This document shows, in pieces, positions 40,871-48,339 of a stretch of 64,000 nt of DNA (its first letter is position 1; each line of letters begins with the position of its first letter). The stretch lies in contig NZ_JOGX01000005.1 in NCBI RefSeq assembly GCF_000719555.1, positions 1-64,000 on the forward strand, in the 5' to 3' direction. The position numbers and the translations under genes are program-made. The DNA comes from Streptomyces sp. NRRL F-5727. GTDB taxonomy: Bacteria; Actinomycetota; Actinomycetes; Streptomycetales; Streptomycetaceae. Under the pieces are notes generated by a model, which was given only the letters and a program-made list of their open reading frames with translations, did not search any database and had not been told where the DNA came from.

Positions 40871-41846
40871 CGCGGCGGGCGGCCAGGTGGTCCCGCACCA
40901 GCGCCACGTGCGGATGGGCGGGCGGGCCGGGGCGCTGCACCAGGAAGCCCGTGTTGATCGGCGGGTCCTCGGGCAGGTGCAGCGGTACGAGGGCGCCCGT
41001 GGCCAGCTCCGCCGCGCACAGGTAGCGGGGCAGGACGCTCACCCCGGCGCCGCCCGCCACCGCCGCCCGCACCGCCCGCAGGTCCGGGACGGTCACCGCG
41101 GGCACGGCCGTCAGGCGCCGGCCGAAGACGTGGCGCCAGTACCGGCGCAGGATCGGCAGGTCCTCGGCGTACGCCACGAGCGGTACGCCGTGCAGCGCGG
41201 CCGGCCCCTCCTCGTCGACCCGGCCGCCGATCCGCTCCGCCCACACCGGCGCGCCGACCAGGACGAACTCCTCGTCGTCGAGCGGCAGCCAGGCGAGGCT
41301 GCGGCCCCGGGGCCGCACCGTCGACACCACCAGGTCGTGCCGGCCCGCGCGCAGTTCGTCCAGCAGGCCCTCCGTCAGGCCGAACGCGATCCGCAGCCGT
41401 ACCCCCCGCTCCACGAGCGGCGCCAGGGCCGGCAGCACGGTGTGCGAGAGGTACTCGGCCGGGCCCGCCAGATGGACCGGCTCCGCCGGGGCGTCCTCGC
41501 CCGGCACCCCGGCCGCCGCGCCGGCGGCGGCGCTCAGCGCGTCCAGCGGGCCCATGACCCGCGCCGCCAGATCGTCCGCGAACGGCGTCGGCGCCACCCC
41601 GCGCGGCAGCCGCTCGAACAGCTCCCGCCCGAGCCGGCCCTCCAGCGCCCGGATCTGCGCGGTCACCGTCGGCTGCGACAGGCCCAGGACCCGGGCGCCC
41701 GCGGTGAAGGCCCCGGCGCGGTACACGGCGAGGAAGGTCCGCAGCAGGTTCAGGTCCGGCGGCCCGGACGGCCCCGGTCCCGACCCCGCCGGTATTCCGG
41801 CCCTTCCCGCTGTTCCCGGTGATCCATCGGAATTCCTATCGTCCAC
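40860..41846 (-). CDS. LysR-family transcriptional regulator
   Basis: 328 residues. A Gly/Pro-rich N-terminal extension (~30) precedes the HTH (LNLLRTFLAVYRAGAFTAGA, LSQPTVTAQIRALEGRLG, ELFERLPRG). The effector domain has VHLAGPAEYLSHTVLPAL and DLRAVRAAVAGGAGVSVLPRY. It is divergent from the DJ-1/PfpI gene, the usual arrangement for a LysR regulator and its target. GTG start at 41846. Confidence 0.9.
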   Translation of the reverse strand: MDDRNSDGSPGTAGRAGIPAGSGPGPSGPPDLNLLRTFLAVYRAGAFTAGARVLGLSQPTVTAQIRALEGRLGRELFERLPRGVAPTPFADDLAARVMGPLDALSAAAGAAAGVPGEDAPAEPVHLAGPAEYLSHTVLPALAPLVERGVRLRIAFGLTEGLLDELRAGRHDLVVSTVRPRGRSLAWLPLDDEEFVLVGAPVWAERIGGRVDEEGPAALHGVPLVAYAEDLPILRRYWRHVFGRRLTAVPAVTVPDLRAVRAAVAGGAGVSVLPRYLCAAELATGALVPLHLPEDPPINTGFLVQRPGPPAHPHVALVRDHLAARRVST

Positions 41847-41974
41847 ATGTCCGAGCCTATTGGATTCCCATGGGTCCGGGGGCCTACGGTCGAACCCTCG
41901 CCGTCCGGACGACGCCCTCCAGGGGCCCGGAACGGCGGCCCGCTCCCTTCGCGACCGAGAGGCCCCGCAGACCC

Positions 41975-42670
41975 ATGTCGAAGATCCTTTTCGTGCTGAC
42001 CGGCGCCGACCACTGGACCCTCGCCGACGGCACCAAGCACCCCACCGGCTTCTGGGCCGAGGAGGCCGCCGCGCCGTACGAGGCGTTCACCGCCGCCGGC
42101 CACGAGGTCGTCGTCGCCACCCCCGGCGGCGTCGTCCCCACCGTCGACCGGGGCAGCCTCGCCCCCGAGGCCAACGGCGGCCCCGAGGGCGCCGCCAAGG
42201 TGGCCGCCACCCTCGACGCCTTCGCGCAGCTCCGCACGCCGATCCGGCTGGAGGACGCCGACCTCGCCGAGTACGACGCCGTGTTCTACCCCGGCGGCCA
42301 CGGCCCCATGGAGGACCTCGCCGTGAACGCCGACTCCGGGCGCCTGCTCACCGCCGCGCTCGGCTCCGGCAAGCCGCTCGCCGTCGTCTGCCACGGACCG
42401 GCCGCCCTGCTCGCCGCCGTGGACGAGGACGGCGCCAACGCCTTCGCCGGTTACCGTGTCGCCGCCTTCACCGACGCCGAGGAGACCCAGGCGGGCCTCG
42501 CCGACCGGGCGAAGTGGCTCCTGGAGACGCGGCTCCGCGAGGCGGGCGTCGACGTCCAGGCCGGCGAGCCGTGGGCCCCCCACGTCGTCGTCGACCGCAA
42601 CCTGATCACCGGCCAGAACCCGGCCTCCTCCGCCCCCCTGGCGGCCGAGGTCCTGAAGCGCCTGTCCTGA
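41975..42670 (+). CDS. DJ-1/PfpI-family protein
   Basis: 231 residues. The nucleophile elbow is AVVCHGPAALL, with the Cys after the strand and the His next to it. Acid residues in YPGGHGPMEDL and EAHG-like WAEEAAAPYEAF complete the site. This matches the Hsp31-like/type-1 glutamine amidotransferase branch that handles methylglyoxal-type damage; the exact activity is uncertain. It is divergent from the LysR gene, which probably controls it. Confidence 0.9.
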   Translation: MSKILFVLTGADHWTLADGTKHPTGFWAEEAAAPYEAFTAAGHEVVVATPGGVVPTVDRGSLAPEANGGPEGAAKVAATLDAFAQLRTPIRLEDADLAEYDAVFYPGGHGPMEDLAVNADSGRLLTAALGSGKPLAVVCHGPAALLAAVDEDGANAFAGYRVAAFTDAEETQAGLADRAKWLLETRLREAGVDVQAGEPWAPHVVVDRNLITGQNPASSAPLAAEVLKRLS

Positions 42671-42717
42671 GCGGCACCCCGGCGGGGGCGGGTCGGCGGG
42701 AGCGTCGCTGAGCCGGC

Positions 42718-42743
42718 GGGAGCGAGGGCAGGCCCTCGCTCCC
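42718..42743. terminator. Terminator after the DJ-1/PfpI gene
   Basis: GGGAGCGAGGGC (42718-42729), AG, GCCCTCGCTCCC (42732-42743): a perfect 12-bp palindrome followed by a long pyrimidine run. Confidence 0.85.
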
Positions 42744-42832
42744 GCCCCCGCCCTCGTTCCCGCTCCCGCCCCGCCTTCGTTCCCGCTCTTGCTACCGCCC
42801 CCGCTCCCGCCCCCGCCCCCGCTCTCATCCGG
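42733..42832. other. 100-bp polypyrimidine (CGCTCCCGCCCC) tract
   Basis: Nearly all C and T with isolated G, made of irregular copies of CGCTCCCGCCCC and CGTTCCCG. The complementary strand has many G-runs and could form G-quadruplex or triplex structures. No credible gene. It ends just before the ABC permease promoter. Confidence 0.8.
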
Positions 42833-42884
42833 CTCTCACGCGGGCCTTATCCCGGCCTCACCCGGCGGCCCTACCTTCGCCGCC

Positions 42885-44375
42885 ATGTTCTTCACCTACC
42901 TCCGGCGCGAACTGCGCCGCCGCAGAAAGGCGGCGCTCGTCGTCGCCTCCGGGCTCGCGCTCGGCATCGCGCTGGTCATCGTCGTGACCTCGGTCTCCGC
43001 CGGGATGAAGCAGGCCCAGGGCAAGGTCCTCGAATCCCTCTACGGCCTCGGCACGGACCTCACGGTGACCAAGGCCCAGGAGCGGCCCGCCGAGGGCGCG
43101 CAGCCCGCGCGGCCCCGCTTCGAGTTCCAGGGCCGGGACGACGGAGAGGCGCAGAGCAGCGACCGGCTGATGGTCCAGGGCCTCCAGACCCTCGCCGACT
43201 CCACCGTGGCCACCGTGGCGAGGCAGGCCGGCGTGGAGGGGGCCGTCGGCGGCCTCAGCCTCGTCAACCTGAAGATCGACGGGGAGTTCCGGCGCGGCGA
43301 GATCCAGCGCGGCGAAGGCCAGGCGCAGGGGCAGCCGCAGGGCCCGGGGCAGGCGCAGGGCGGCGGCGTCGGCGGGCCCGGCGACACCGTCACCGGCGGC
43401 GGCGCCGCCTTCGACGTCGACTCCTTCACCCTCTACGGCACCGACGTCACCCGCCCCGACCTCGGCCCCCTCACCACCTCCACGATCACCCAGGGCCGCA
43501 CCTTCAGGACCACCGAGACCGACGCCCGGGTCGTCGTGGTCGACAGCGCCTACGCCCAGCAGCAGGACCTCACCGTCGGCGACGAACTCACCGTCAAGGG
43601 CGTGAAGTTCGAGATCATCGGGATCGCCACCGCCGACAGCGGCCAGTCCGCCGCCCAGGTCTACCTCCCGCTCGGGCGGGCGCAGACCCTCTCCGGCTCG
43701 GCCGGCAAGGTCACCACCGTCTACGTCAAGGCCACCGACTCGACGCGGATCGACGCCGTCAAGGCGGCCATCCAGAAGAACGTCCCCGGCACCACCGTCA
43801 CCACCTCCGCCGACCTCGCCCAGACCGTCTCCGGCTCCCTCGACACCGCCGCCGGTCTCGCCTCCGACGTCGGCAGGTGGCTCTCGTACGCCGTCCTGCT
43901 CGCCGCCGTCCTCGTCGCCGGGCTCCTCACCTCCTCCGCCGTCAGCCGCCGCGTCCGCGAGTTCGGCACCCTCAAGGCGCTCGGCTGGAGGAGCGGCCGC
44001 GTCACCCGCCAGGTCGTCGGCGAAGCCCTCGTCAACGGCGTCATCGGCGGCGCCCTCGGCATCGCCGTCGGCCTCGCCGGCGCCTACGCCGTCACCGCCG
44101 CCAGCCCCACCCTCACCGCCGAACTCGGCGCCGCCACGGGCGGCTTCGCCGGCCGCGGCGGCGGCATGGTCCTGGGCGGAGGACCCGGCGGCCCCGGCAT
44201 GGCGCGCACCGCCGCGGGCCGCAGCGTCGACATCGCGCTCACGGCACCCGTCAGCCTCACCACCGTCGGGCTCGCCGTCCTCCTCGCCCTCGTCGGCGGA
44301 CTCGTCGCCGGGGCCTTCGGCGCCTGGCGCGCCTCCCGGCTGCGCCCCGCCGACGCGCTGCGCCGCGTCGAGTAG
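42885..44375 (+). CDS. MacB/FtsX-like ABC transporter permease
   Basis: 496 residues. One N-terminal membrane helix (ALVVASGLALGIALVIVVTS), a large extracytoplasmic domain (~50-320) and three C-terminal helices (YAVLLAAVLVAGLLTSS, AIAVGLAG-type and VGLAVLLALVGGLVAG) give the MacB/FtsX layout. The outer domain contains a Gln/Gly/Pro-rich run (~145-172, GQAQGQPQGPGQ). VREFGTLKALGW is the ATPase contact. TACCTT just before the ATG and no SD suggest a leaderless start. It works with the ATPase at 44433; substrate unknown. Confidence 0.9.
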   Translation: MFFTYLRRELRRRRKAALVVASGLALGIALVIVVTSVSAGMKQAQGKVLESLYGLGTDLTVTKAQERPAEGAQPARPRFEFQGRDDGEAQSSDRLMVQGLQTLADSTVATVARQAGVEGAVGGLSLVNLKIDGEFRRGEIQRGEGQAQGQPQGPGQAQGGGVGGPGDTVTGGGAAFDVDSFTLYGTDVTRPDLGPLTTSTITQGRTFRTTETDARVVVVDSAYAQQQDLTVGDELTVKGVKFEIIGIATADSGQSAAQVYLPLGRAQTLSGSAGKVTTVYVKATDSTRIDAVKAAIQKNVPGTTVTTSADLAQTVSGSLDTAAGLASDVGRWLSYAVLLAAVLVAGLLTSSAVSRRVREFGTLKALGWRSGRVTRQVVGEALVNGVIGGALGIAVGLAGAYAVTAASPTLTAELGAATGGFAGRGGGMVLGGGPGGPGMARTAAGRSVDIALTAPVSLTTVGLAVLLALVGGLVAGAFGAWRASRLRPADALRRVE

Positions 44376-44432
44376 CCGCCCCGCCCACCCCCGTACCGCA
44401 GGAGCCCCTTCCGCACCCCAGGAGTCCCACCC

Positions 44433-45134
44433 ATGTACGAACTCACCGGCGTCACCAAGCAGTACCGGCGCGGCCAGGAGAGAGTCGACGCCCTCGCCGG
44501 GATCGACCTGAAGATCGCGCAGGGCGACCGCCTTGTCATCCAGGGCCCCACCGGCGGCGGCAAGTCCACCCTGCTGCAGATGCTCGGCGGCCTCGACCGC
44601 CCCACCGCCGGCCGCGTCCTCCTCGACGGCACCGACCTCGCCAGGCTCTCCGAGACCCGGCTCACGGCCGTCCGCAGCCGGTACATCGGCTTCGTCTTCC
44701 AGAGCTTCAACCTGATCCCCACGCTCACCGCGCAGGAGAACGTGGAGACCGCGCTCGTCCCGCTCGGCGTCAAGGCCGCCGAGCGCCGCCGCCGGGCCGC
44801 CGAGGCCCTGGACTCCGTCGGCCTCGGCGAACGCGCCGCCCACCTGCCGTCCGAGCTCTCCGGCGGCCAGCAGCAGCGCGTCGCCATCGCCCGCGCGCTG
44901 GTCAAGCGGCCCCAGGTGCTCCTCGCCGACGAACCCACCGGCAACCTCGACGAGTCCACCCGCGACGAGATCGCCGACCTCCTCGAGGGGCTCTGGCAGG
45001 AGCACGGCCTGACCTTCGTGATGGTCACCCACGACAGCGCCCTGGCCCGCCGGGCCCCGCGCCTCGCGACCCTCCGCAAAGGACGCCTCACGGTCACCGA
45101 GAACCCGAAGGCCGCCGCCCCGTCGCACGCCTGA
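44433..45134 (+). CDS. ABC transporter ATP-binding protein, LolD/MacB-like
   Basis: 233 residues. Walker A is GPTGGGKST, the signature LSGGQQQRVAIARAL, Walker B VLLADEPTGNLD and the switch His MVTHDSA. The length and the TGNLDE motif place it with LolD/MacB-type ATPases that pair with FtsX-like permeases, here the gene just upstream. CAGGAG precedes the ATG. The pair likely expels a lipid, peptide or drug or transmits force to an envelope protein. Confidence 0.94.
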   Translation: MYELTGVTKQYRRGQERVDALAGIDLKIAQGDRLVIQGPTGGGKSTLLQMLGGLDRPTAGRVLLDGTDLARLSETRLTAVRSRYIGFVFQSFNLIPTLTAQENVETALVPLGVKAAERRRRAAEALDSVGLGERAAHLPSELSGGQQQRVAIARALVKRPQVLLADEPTGNLDESTRDEIADLLEGLWQEHGLTFVMVTHDSALARRAPRLATLRKGRLTVTENPKAAAPSHA

Positions 45135-45142
45135 GACGCGGA

Positions 45143-45196
45143 TCACGCCACCGGACCCTTGTTCGACAATGCCGAACAGCGCGTACGGTGGCGTGA
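45143..45196. promoter_or_regulatory. Nested inverted repeats before the hydrolase gene
   Basis: Outer arms TCACGCCACCG (45143-45153) and CGGTGGCGTGA (45186-45196) are perfect. Inside, TGTTCG (45160-45165), 7 bp, CGAACA (45173-45178) form a second dyad. TTGTTC (45159-45164) and TACGGT (45184-45189), 19 bp apart, could be the hydrolase promoter, so the dyads may be an operator or the terminator of the ABC genes. Confidence 0.6.
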
Positions 45197-45231
45197 CCTT
45201 CCGTCGAGCGGGCAGAGGAGCCGGAGCGCGC

Positions 45232-46083
45232 ATGTTCACCTTCACCTCCCAGGACGGCGTCCGCGTCCACGTCCACGCCTGGCTCCCCGAGGGACCCGCC
45301 CGCGGCGTCGTGCAGATCGCGCACGGCATGGGGGAACACGGCCTGCGGTACGCCCCGCTCGCCGAGCACCTGGCCGCCCGGGGCCACGCCGTCTACGCCG
45401 CCGACCACCGCGGCCACGGCCGGTCGATGCACGCCGGGCCCGGGCATCTCGGCGCCGACGGCTGGAACCTCCTCGTCGACGACCTCGCCACCCTCACCCG
45501 CCTCCTGCGCGACCGGCACCCCGGCGTCCCGGTCGTCCTCTTCGGCCACAGCATGGGCTCGTTCGCCGCCCAGCAGTACCTCCTCGACCACGCGGAGCTG
45601 GTCGACGGCGTGGCCCTCTCCGGCACCACCGCCGTCGACGCCCTCCTCACCGCCCTCGCCGCGGCCCACCGGTCGGCCGCCGGCCCCTTCGGCGCCTTCA
45701 ACGCCCCCTTCGCCCCCGTCCGCACCGAGGCCGACTGGCTCAGCCGCGACGAGGAGCAGGTCGACGCCTACCTCGCCGACCCGCTCTGCGGCTTCGGCCT
45801 CGACCTCCAGGGGCTCGCCCACATGGCGGACGCCGCCGCCCGGCTCGCCGCCCCCGCCGGCCTGCCCGCCGATCTGCCGGTCGCGCTCTTCGTCGGCGAC
45901 CACGACCCGCTCAACGGCCGCCTCGCCCACACCGACCTGCTGGTCTCCCGCTACCGCGAGGCCGGCCTCACCGACCTCGCCTACCACCGCTACGAGGGCG
46001 CCCGCCACGAGGTCCTGAACGAGACCAACCGCGCGGAGGTCGTCGCCGACGTCACCGCCTGGATCGAGCGCGTCACCGGCTGA
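45232..46083 (+). CDS. Alpha/beta hydrolase, monoacylglycerol-lipase-like
   Basis: 283 residues. The nucleophile elbow is LFGHSMGSF, the oxyanion block QIAHGMGEHGLRYAPLA, ADHRGHGRS follows strand 4, the Asp is in GDHDPLN and the His in EGARHEVLNE. These match serine-aquaporin-type monoacylglycerol lipases (Hydrolase_4) that cleave monoglycerides or lysophospholipids. No signal peptide. The ATG at 45232 has GGAG 6 bp upstream; an upstream GTG/ATG at 45169 would run through the dyads. Confidence 0.9.
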   Translation: MFTFTSQDGVRVHVHAWLPEGPARGVVQIAHGMGEHGLRYAPLAEHLAARGHAVYAADHRGHGRSMHAGPGHLGADGWNLLVDDLATLTRLLRDRHPGVPVVLFGHSMGSFAAQQYLLDHAELVDGVALSGTTAVDALLTALAAAHRSAAGPFGAFNAPFAPVRTEADWLSRDEEQVDAYLADPLCGFGLDLQGLAHMADAAARLAAPAGLPADLPVALFVGDHDPLNGRLAHTDLLVSRYREAGLTDLAYHRYEGARHEVLNETNRAEVVADVTAWIERVTG

Positions 46084-46089
46084 CCGGCC

Positions 46090-47055
46090 TCAGATCCGGA
46101 CGCCGTGCCCGCGCAGATACCGCAGCGGATCGACGTCCGCGCCGAAGGAGGGCCCGGTCCGCACCTCGAAGTGCAGATGCGGACCGGTCACCCGGCCCGT
46201 CGCCCCGGAGCGCGCGATCCGCTGCCCGCCCGACACGCTCTGCCCCGGCGACACGTCGATCCGGGAGAGGTGGGCGTACTGGGTGTAGCGGCCGTCCGGG
46301 TGACGGAGCACCACCTCGTAGCCGTACGCGCCCGCGTACCCGGCCCGCACGACCCGGCCCGGCCCCACCGCCCGCACCGGCGTCCCGCTCGGCACCGCGA
46401 AGTCCTGGCCCGTGTGGTACCCCCGCGACCAGGAGCCGCGCTGCCCGTAGGACCCGGTGAAGACGTACGACTCCACCGGCGCGGTCCAGCCGCGCGCCGC
46501 CGTCCCGCCGCCCTGCGCGGGCCGCGAGGGGCGCTCGGCCGGGGCCGCGCCGGAACGGCCGGTGCGCTGCTCGTACTTCCCGCGGTGGGAGGTCCAGTAC
46601 CAGTGCCCGCCGGAACGGAACCAGTACACCCGGTCGGTGGCGTCCCAGCCCTGCCGCCCCCGGAAGACCGGCTCCCGGGCCGGGCCCGCCGGGGCGGCCT
46701 TCGCGCCCGCGCCGCCGGTGCGCTGGAGGTAGACGGACCGGTGGCCGGTCCACCGCCACGCGCCGGCCGCGTCGCGGAACCAGTAGCGCGAGCCGTCCCA
46801 GCCGGCGTGCGCCGGGGCCGGTTCGGCGGCGGCCGTGCCGGTGCCCGCGGCGGTCAGCGCGACCAGCCCCGCCGCCGTGACCACCGCGCGGCGCACCCCG
46901 TGCAGGGACGTCACGGAGTGCGCCGCCCGCGCGGCCTCCAGGCGGGCCGCGAGCGCGCCCGCCGCACAGCCGGCGCAGGCGCAGTCCTCGGGGGTCTCGT
47001 CGGTGAAGCCGGGCGTCTCCAGGCCGTCCACGGCGGTGGTCCTCTCCACGGTCAC
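46090..47055 (-). CDS. M23-family peptidoglycan endopeptidase
   Basis: 321 residues. The C-terminal LytM domain (~195-315) has the zinc ligands HTGQDF and HLHFEV, the family's H-x(3)-D and H-x-H motifs. The N-terminus holds TPEDCACAGCAAG, a Cys-rich ~25-residue stretch, then a hydrophobic segment (AVVTAAGLVALTAAGTGTAAA) that serves as signal or anchor. Two copies of a W-D-x5-YWF/W repeat lie between (~85-170). It probably acts on the wall. The GTG at 47055 comes 4 bp after the SPFH stop. Confidence 0.88.
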   Translation of the reverse strand: MTVERTTAVDGLETPGFTDETPEDCACAGCAAGALAARLEAARAAHSVTSLHGVRRAVVTAAGLVALTAAGTGTAAAEPAPAHAGWDGSRYWFRDAAGAWRWTGHRSVYLQRTGGAGAKAAPAGPAREPVFRGRQGWDATDRVYWFRSGGHWYWTSHRGKYEQRTGRSGAAPAERPSRPAQGGGTAARGWTAPVESYVFTGSYGQRGSWSRGYHTGQDFAVPSGTPVRAVGPGRVVRAGYAGAYGYEVVLRHPDGRYTQYAHLSRIDVSPGQSVSGGQRIARSGATGRVTGPHLHFEVRTGPSFGADVDPLRYLRGHGVRI

Positions 47056-47059
47056 GCGG

Positions 47060-48163
47060 TCACTCCTCGTTCGGGCGGGCGAGGTCGCCCCGCCGGGTGT
47101 AGAAGGCGACGGTCAGGTCCTTCACCAGGGCCTGCCGTTCGAAGTCGTCGAGGTCGACGAGGCCGCGCGAGGTCAGCCGGGTCACGGTGTCGTCGACGGC
47201 GTCGATCACACCGGTGAGCACCGACTCCCGGTGCCGGGCGTCCAGGACGGCCAGCTGCCGGCGGTGCATCGCGGCGGCCACCTCGGGCGCGTACTCGATC
47301 CGGGTCGGCTGGGCCGAGAAGACGGCCACGCCGACCGGCCGGCACTCCGCCGCGAGGAGCCGGGTCAGCGCGTCGCCGACCGCCTCCGCGTCCCGCAGCG
47401 TGGGCGCCCCGCCCTGGAAGGCGTCGGCGGGCAACCGGGACAGCACGCGCGCGGTGGCGGCCTCCACCTGCTCCCGCAGATAGCCGAGATGGTCGTCGAC
47501 GGCGTACAGCGCGCGTGCCGTGTCCCGTACCGACCAGACCACCAGCACCACCACCCGCAGCGCCGAACCCTCCGCGTCCACGGCCGCGAGGGGCTCGCTG
47601 CGCCAGTGCCGCAGCCGTACGTCGACCCGGCGGCGCAGCACGAAGGGGCTGATCCAGACCAGGCCGGTGCGGCGCACGCTGCCCCGGTAGCGGCCGAACA
47701 GGGACAGCACCCAGGCGGAGCCGGTACGCCCGCGCGTGAGGCCGCCGAAGCAGACCACGGCGAGCACGCCCAGTCCGGCGAGGGCGGCCCACTCCCAGGG
47801 GAGCACGTGCGCGGTGCGCAGCGGGCGGGCCCGCCAGAGCAGGGCGGCGGCGCTGCCGAGGGCGGCCGTCCCGGTGAGGACGGCGAGCCAGCCGGGGGCG
47901 GCGGGGCCGGGGCGTTCGGCCAGGCCCGCGTCGGCGGGCGGGTGGCGGCGCGAGGGGGCACCGCCGTCGGCGAGGGGGTGGCCGGCCGCGGCGCGGGTCC
48001 GGGCGGTGTCGTCGTGGTCCCGGCGCGCGTCCTCGCGGGTTCGGTCGGTGTCGTCGTGGGGGCGTTCGGGGCCGGGGGCCGACCGGAAGAGGTCGTCCAT
48101 CGCTATGCCGTCCGCGTGCCGGCGCACGCGGACGGGCAGGGCCCGCGGGGATGGCTCGGTCAT
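47060..48163 (-). CDS. SPFH/band-7 domain membrane protein
   Basis: 367 residues. A ~85-residue polar, Arg/Asp-rich N-terminal region, two membrane helices (WLAVLTGTAALGSAAALLW and EWAALAGLGVLAVVCFGG), then a band-7 domain (TGLVWISPFVLRRRVDVRLR, ALRVVVLVVWSVRDTARALYAV, VGVAVFSAQPTRIEYAPEVAAAM). Such proteins oligomerise in membrane microdomains and often scaffold proteases. Here the downstream coupled gene is an M23 endopeptidase. Start ATG 48163 has AAAGGG upstream. Divergent from the WGR gene. Confidence 0.85.
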   Translation of the reverse strand: MTEPSPRALPVRVRRHADGIAMDDLFRSAPGPERPHDDTDRTREDARRDHDDTARTRAAAGHPLADGGAPSRRHPPADAGLAERPGPAAPGWLAVLTGTAALGSAAALLWRARPLRTAHVLPWEWAALAGLGVLAVVCFGGLTRGRTGSAWVLSLFGRYRGSVRRTGLVWISPFVLRRRVDVRLRHWRSEPLAAVDAEGSALRVVVLVVWSVRDTARALYAVDDHLGYLREQVEAATARVLSRLPADAFQGGAPTLRDAEAVGDALTRLLAAECRPVGVAVFSAQPTRIEYAPEVAAAMHRRQLAVLDARHRESVLTGVIDAVDDTVTRLTSRGLVDLDDFERQALVKDLTVAFYTRRGDLARPNEE

Positions 48164-48254
48164 GAGGCCCTTTCGGCCGTACCGGAGGTGACGGCACGTC
48201 GGATGATCTTCGAGCTCCATCGTCACAGGGGTGTATGTCCGGAATGCCGCGACA

Positions 48255-48284
48255 AAGGTCCTGAATCGCCGGGACCTTGGTCCC
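48255..48284. promoter_or_regulatory. Overlapping dyads between SPFH and WGR genes
   Basis: AAGGTCC (48255-48261), 10 bp, GGACCTT (48272-48278) are complementary, and GGGACC-TT-GGTCCC (48271-48284) overlaps the right arm. The two are mutually exclusive structures sharing one arm, in the 176-bp divergent region. Confidence 0.5.
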
Positions 48285-48339
48285 TTGGCCACGGCTTCAC
48301 CGCAGGCCGTTGTCAGTGGCAGCCCCTACCGTTCGGATC

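Noticed and set aside
42451..42828. Minus-strand frame with Arg-Glu and Ala-Gly runs
   Set aside because: It is the translation of the polypyrimidine tract and the antisense end of the DJ-1 gene.
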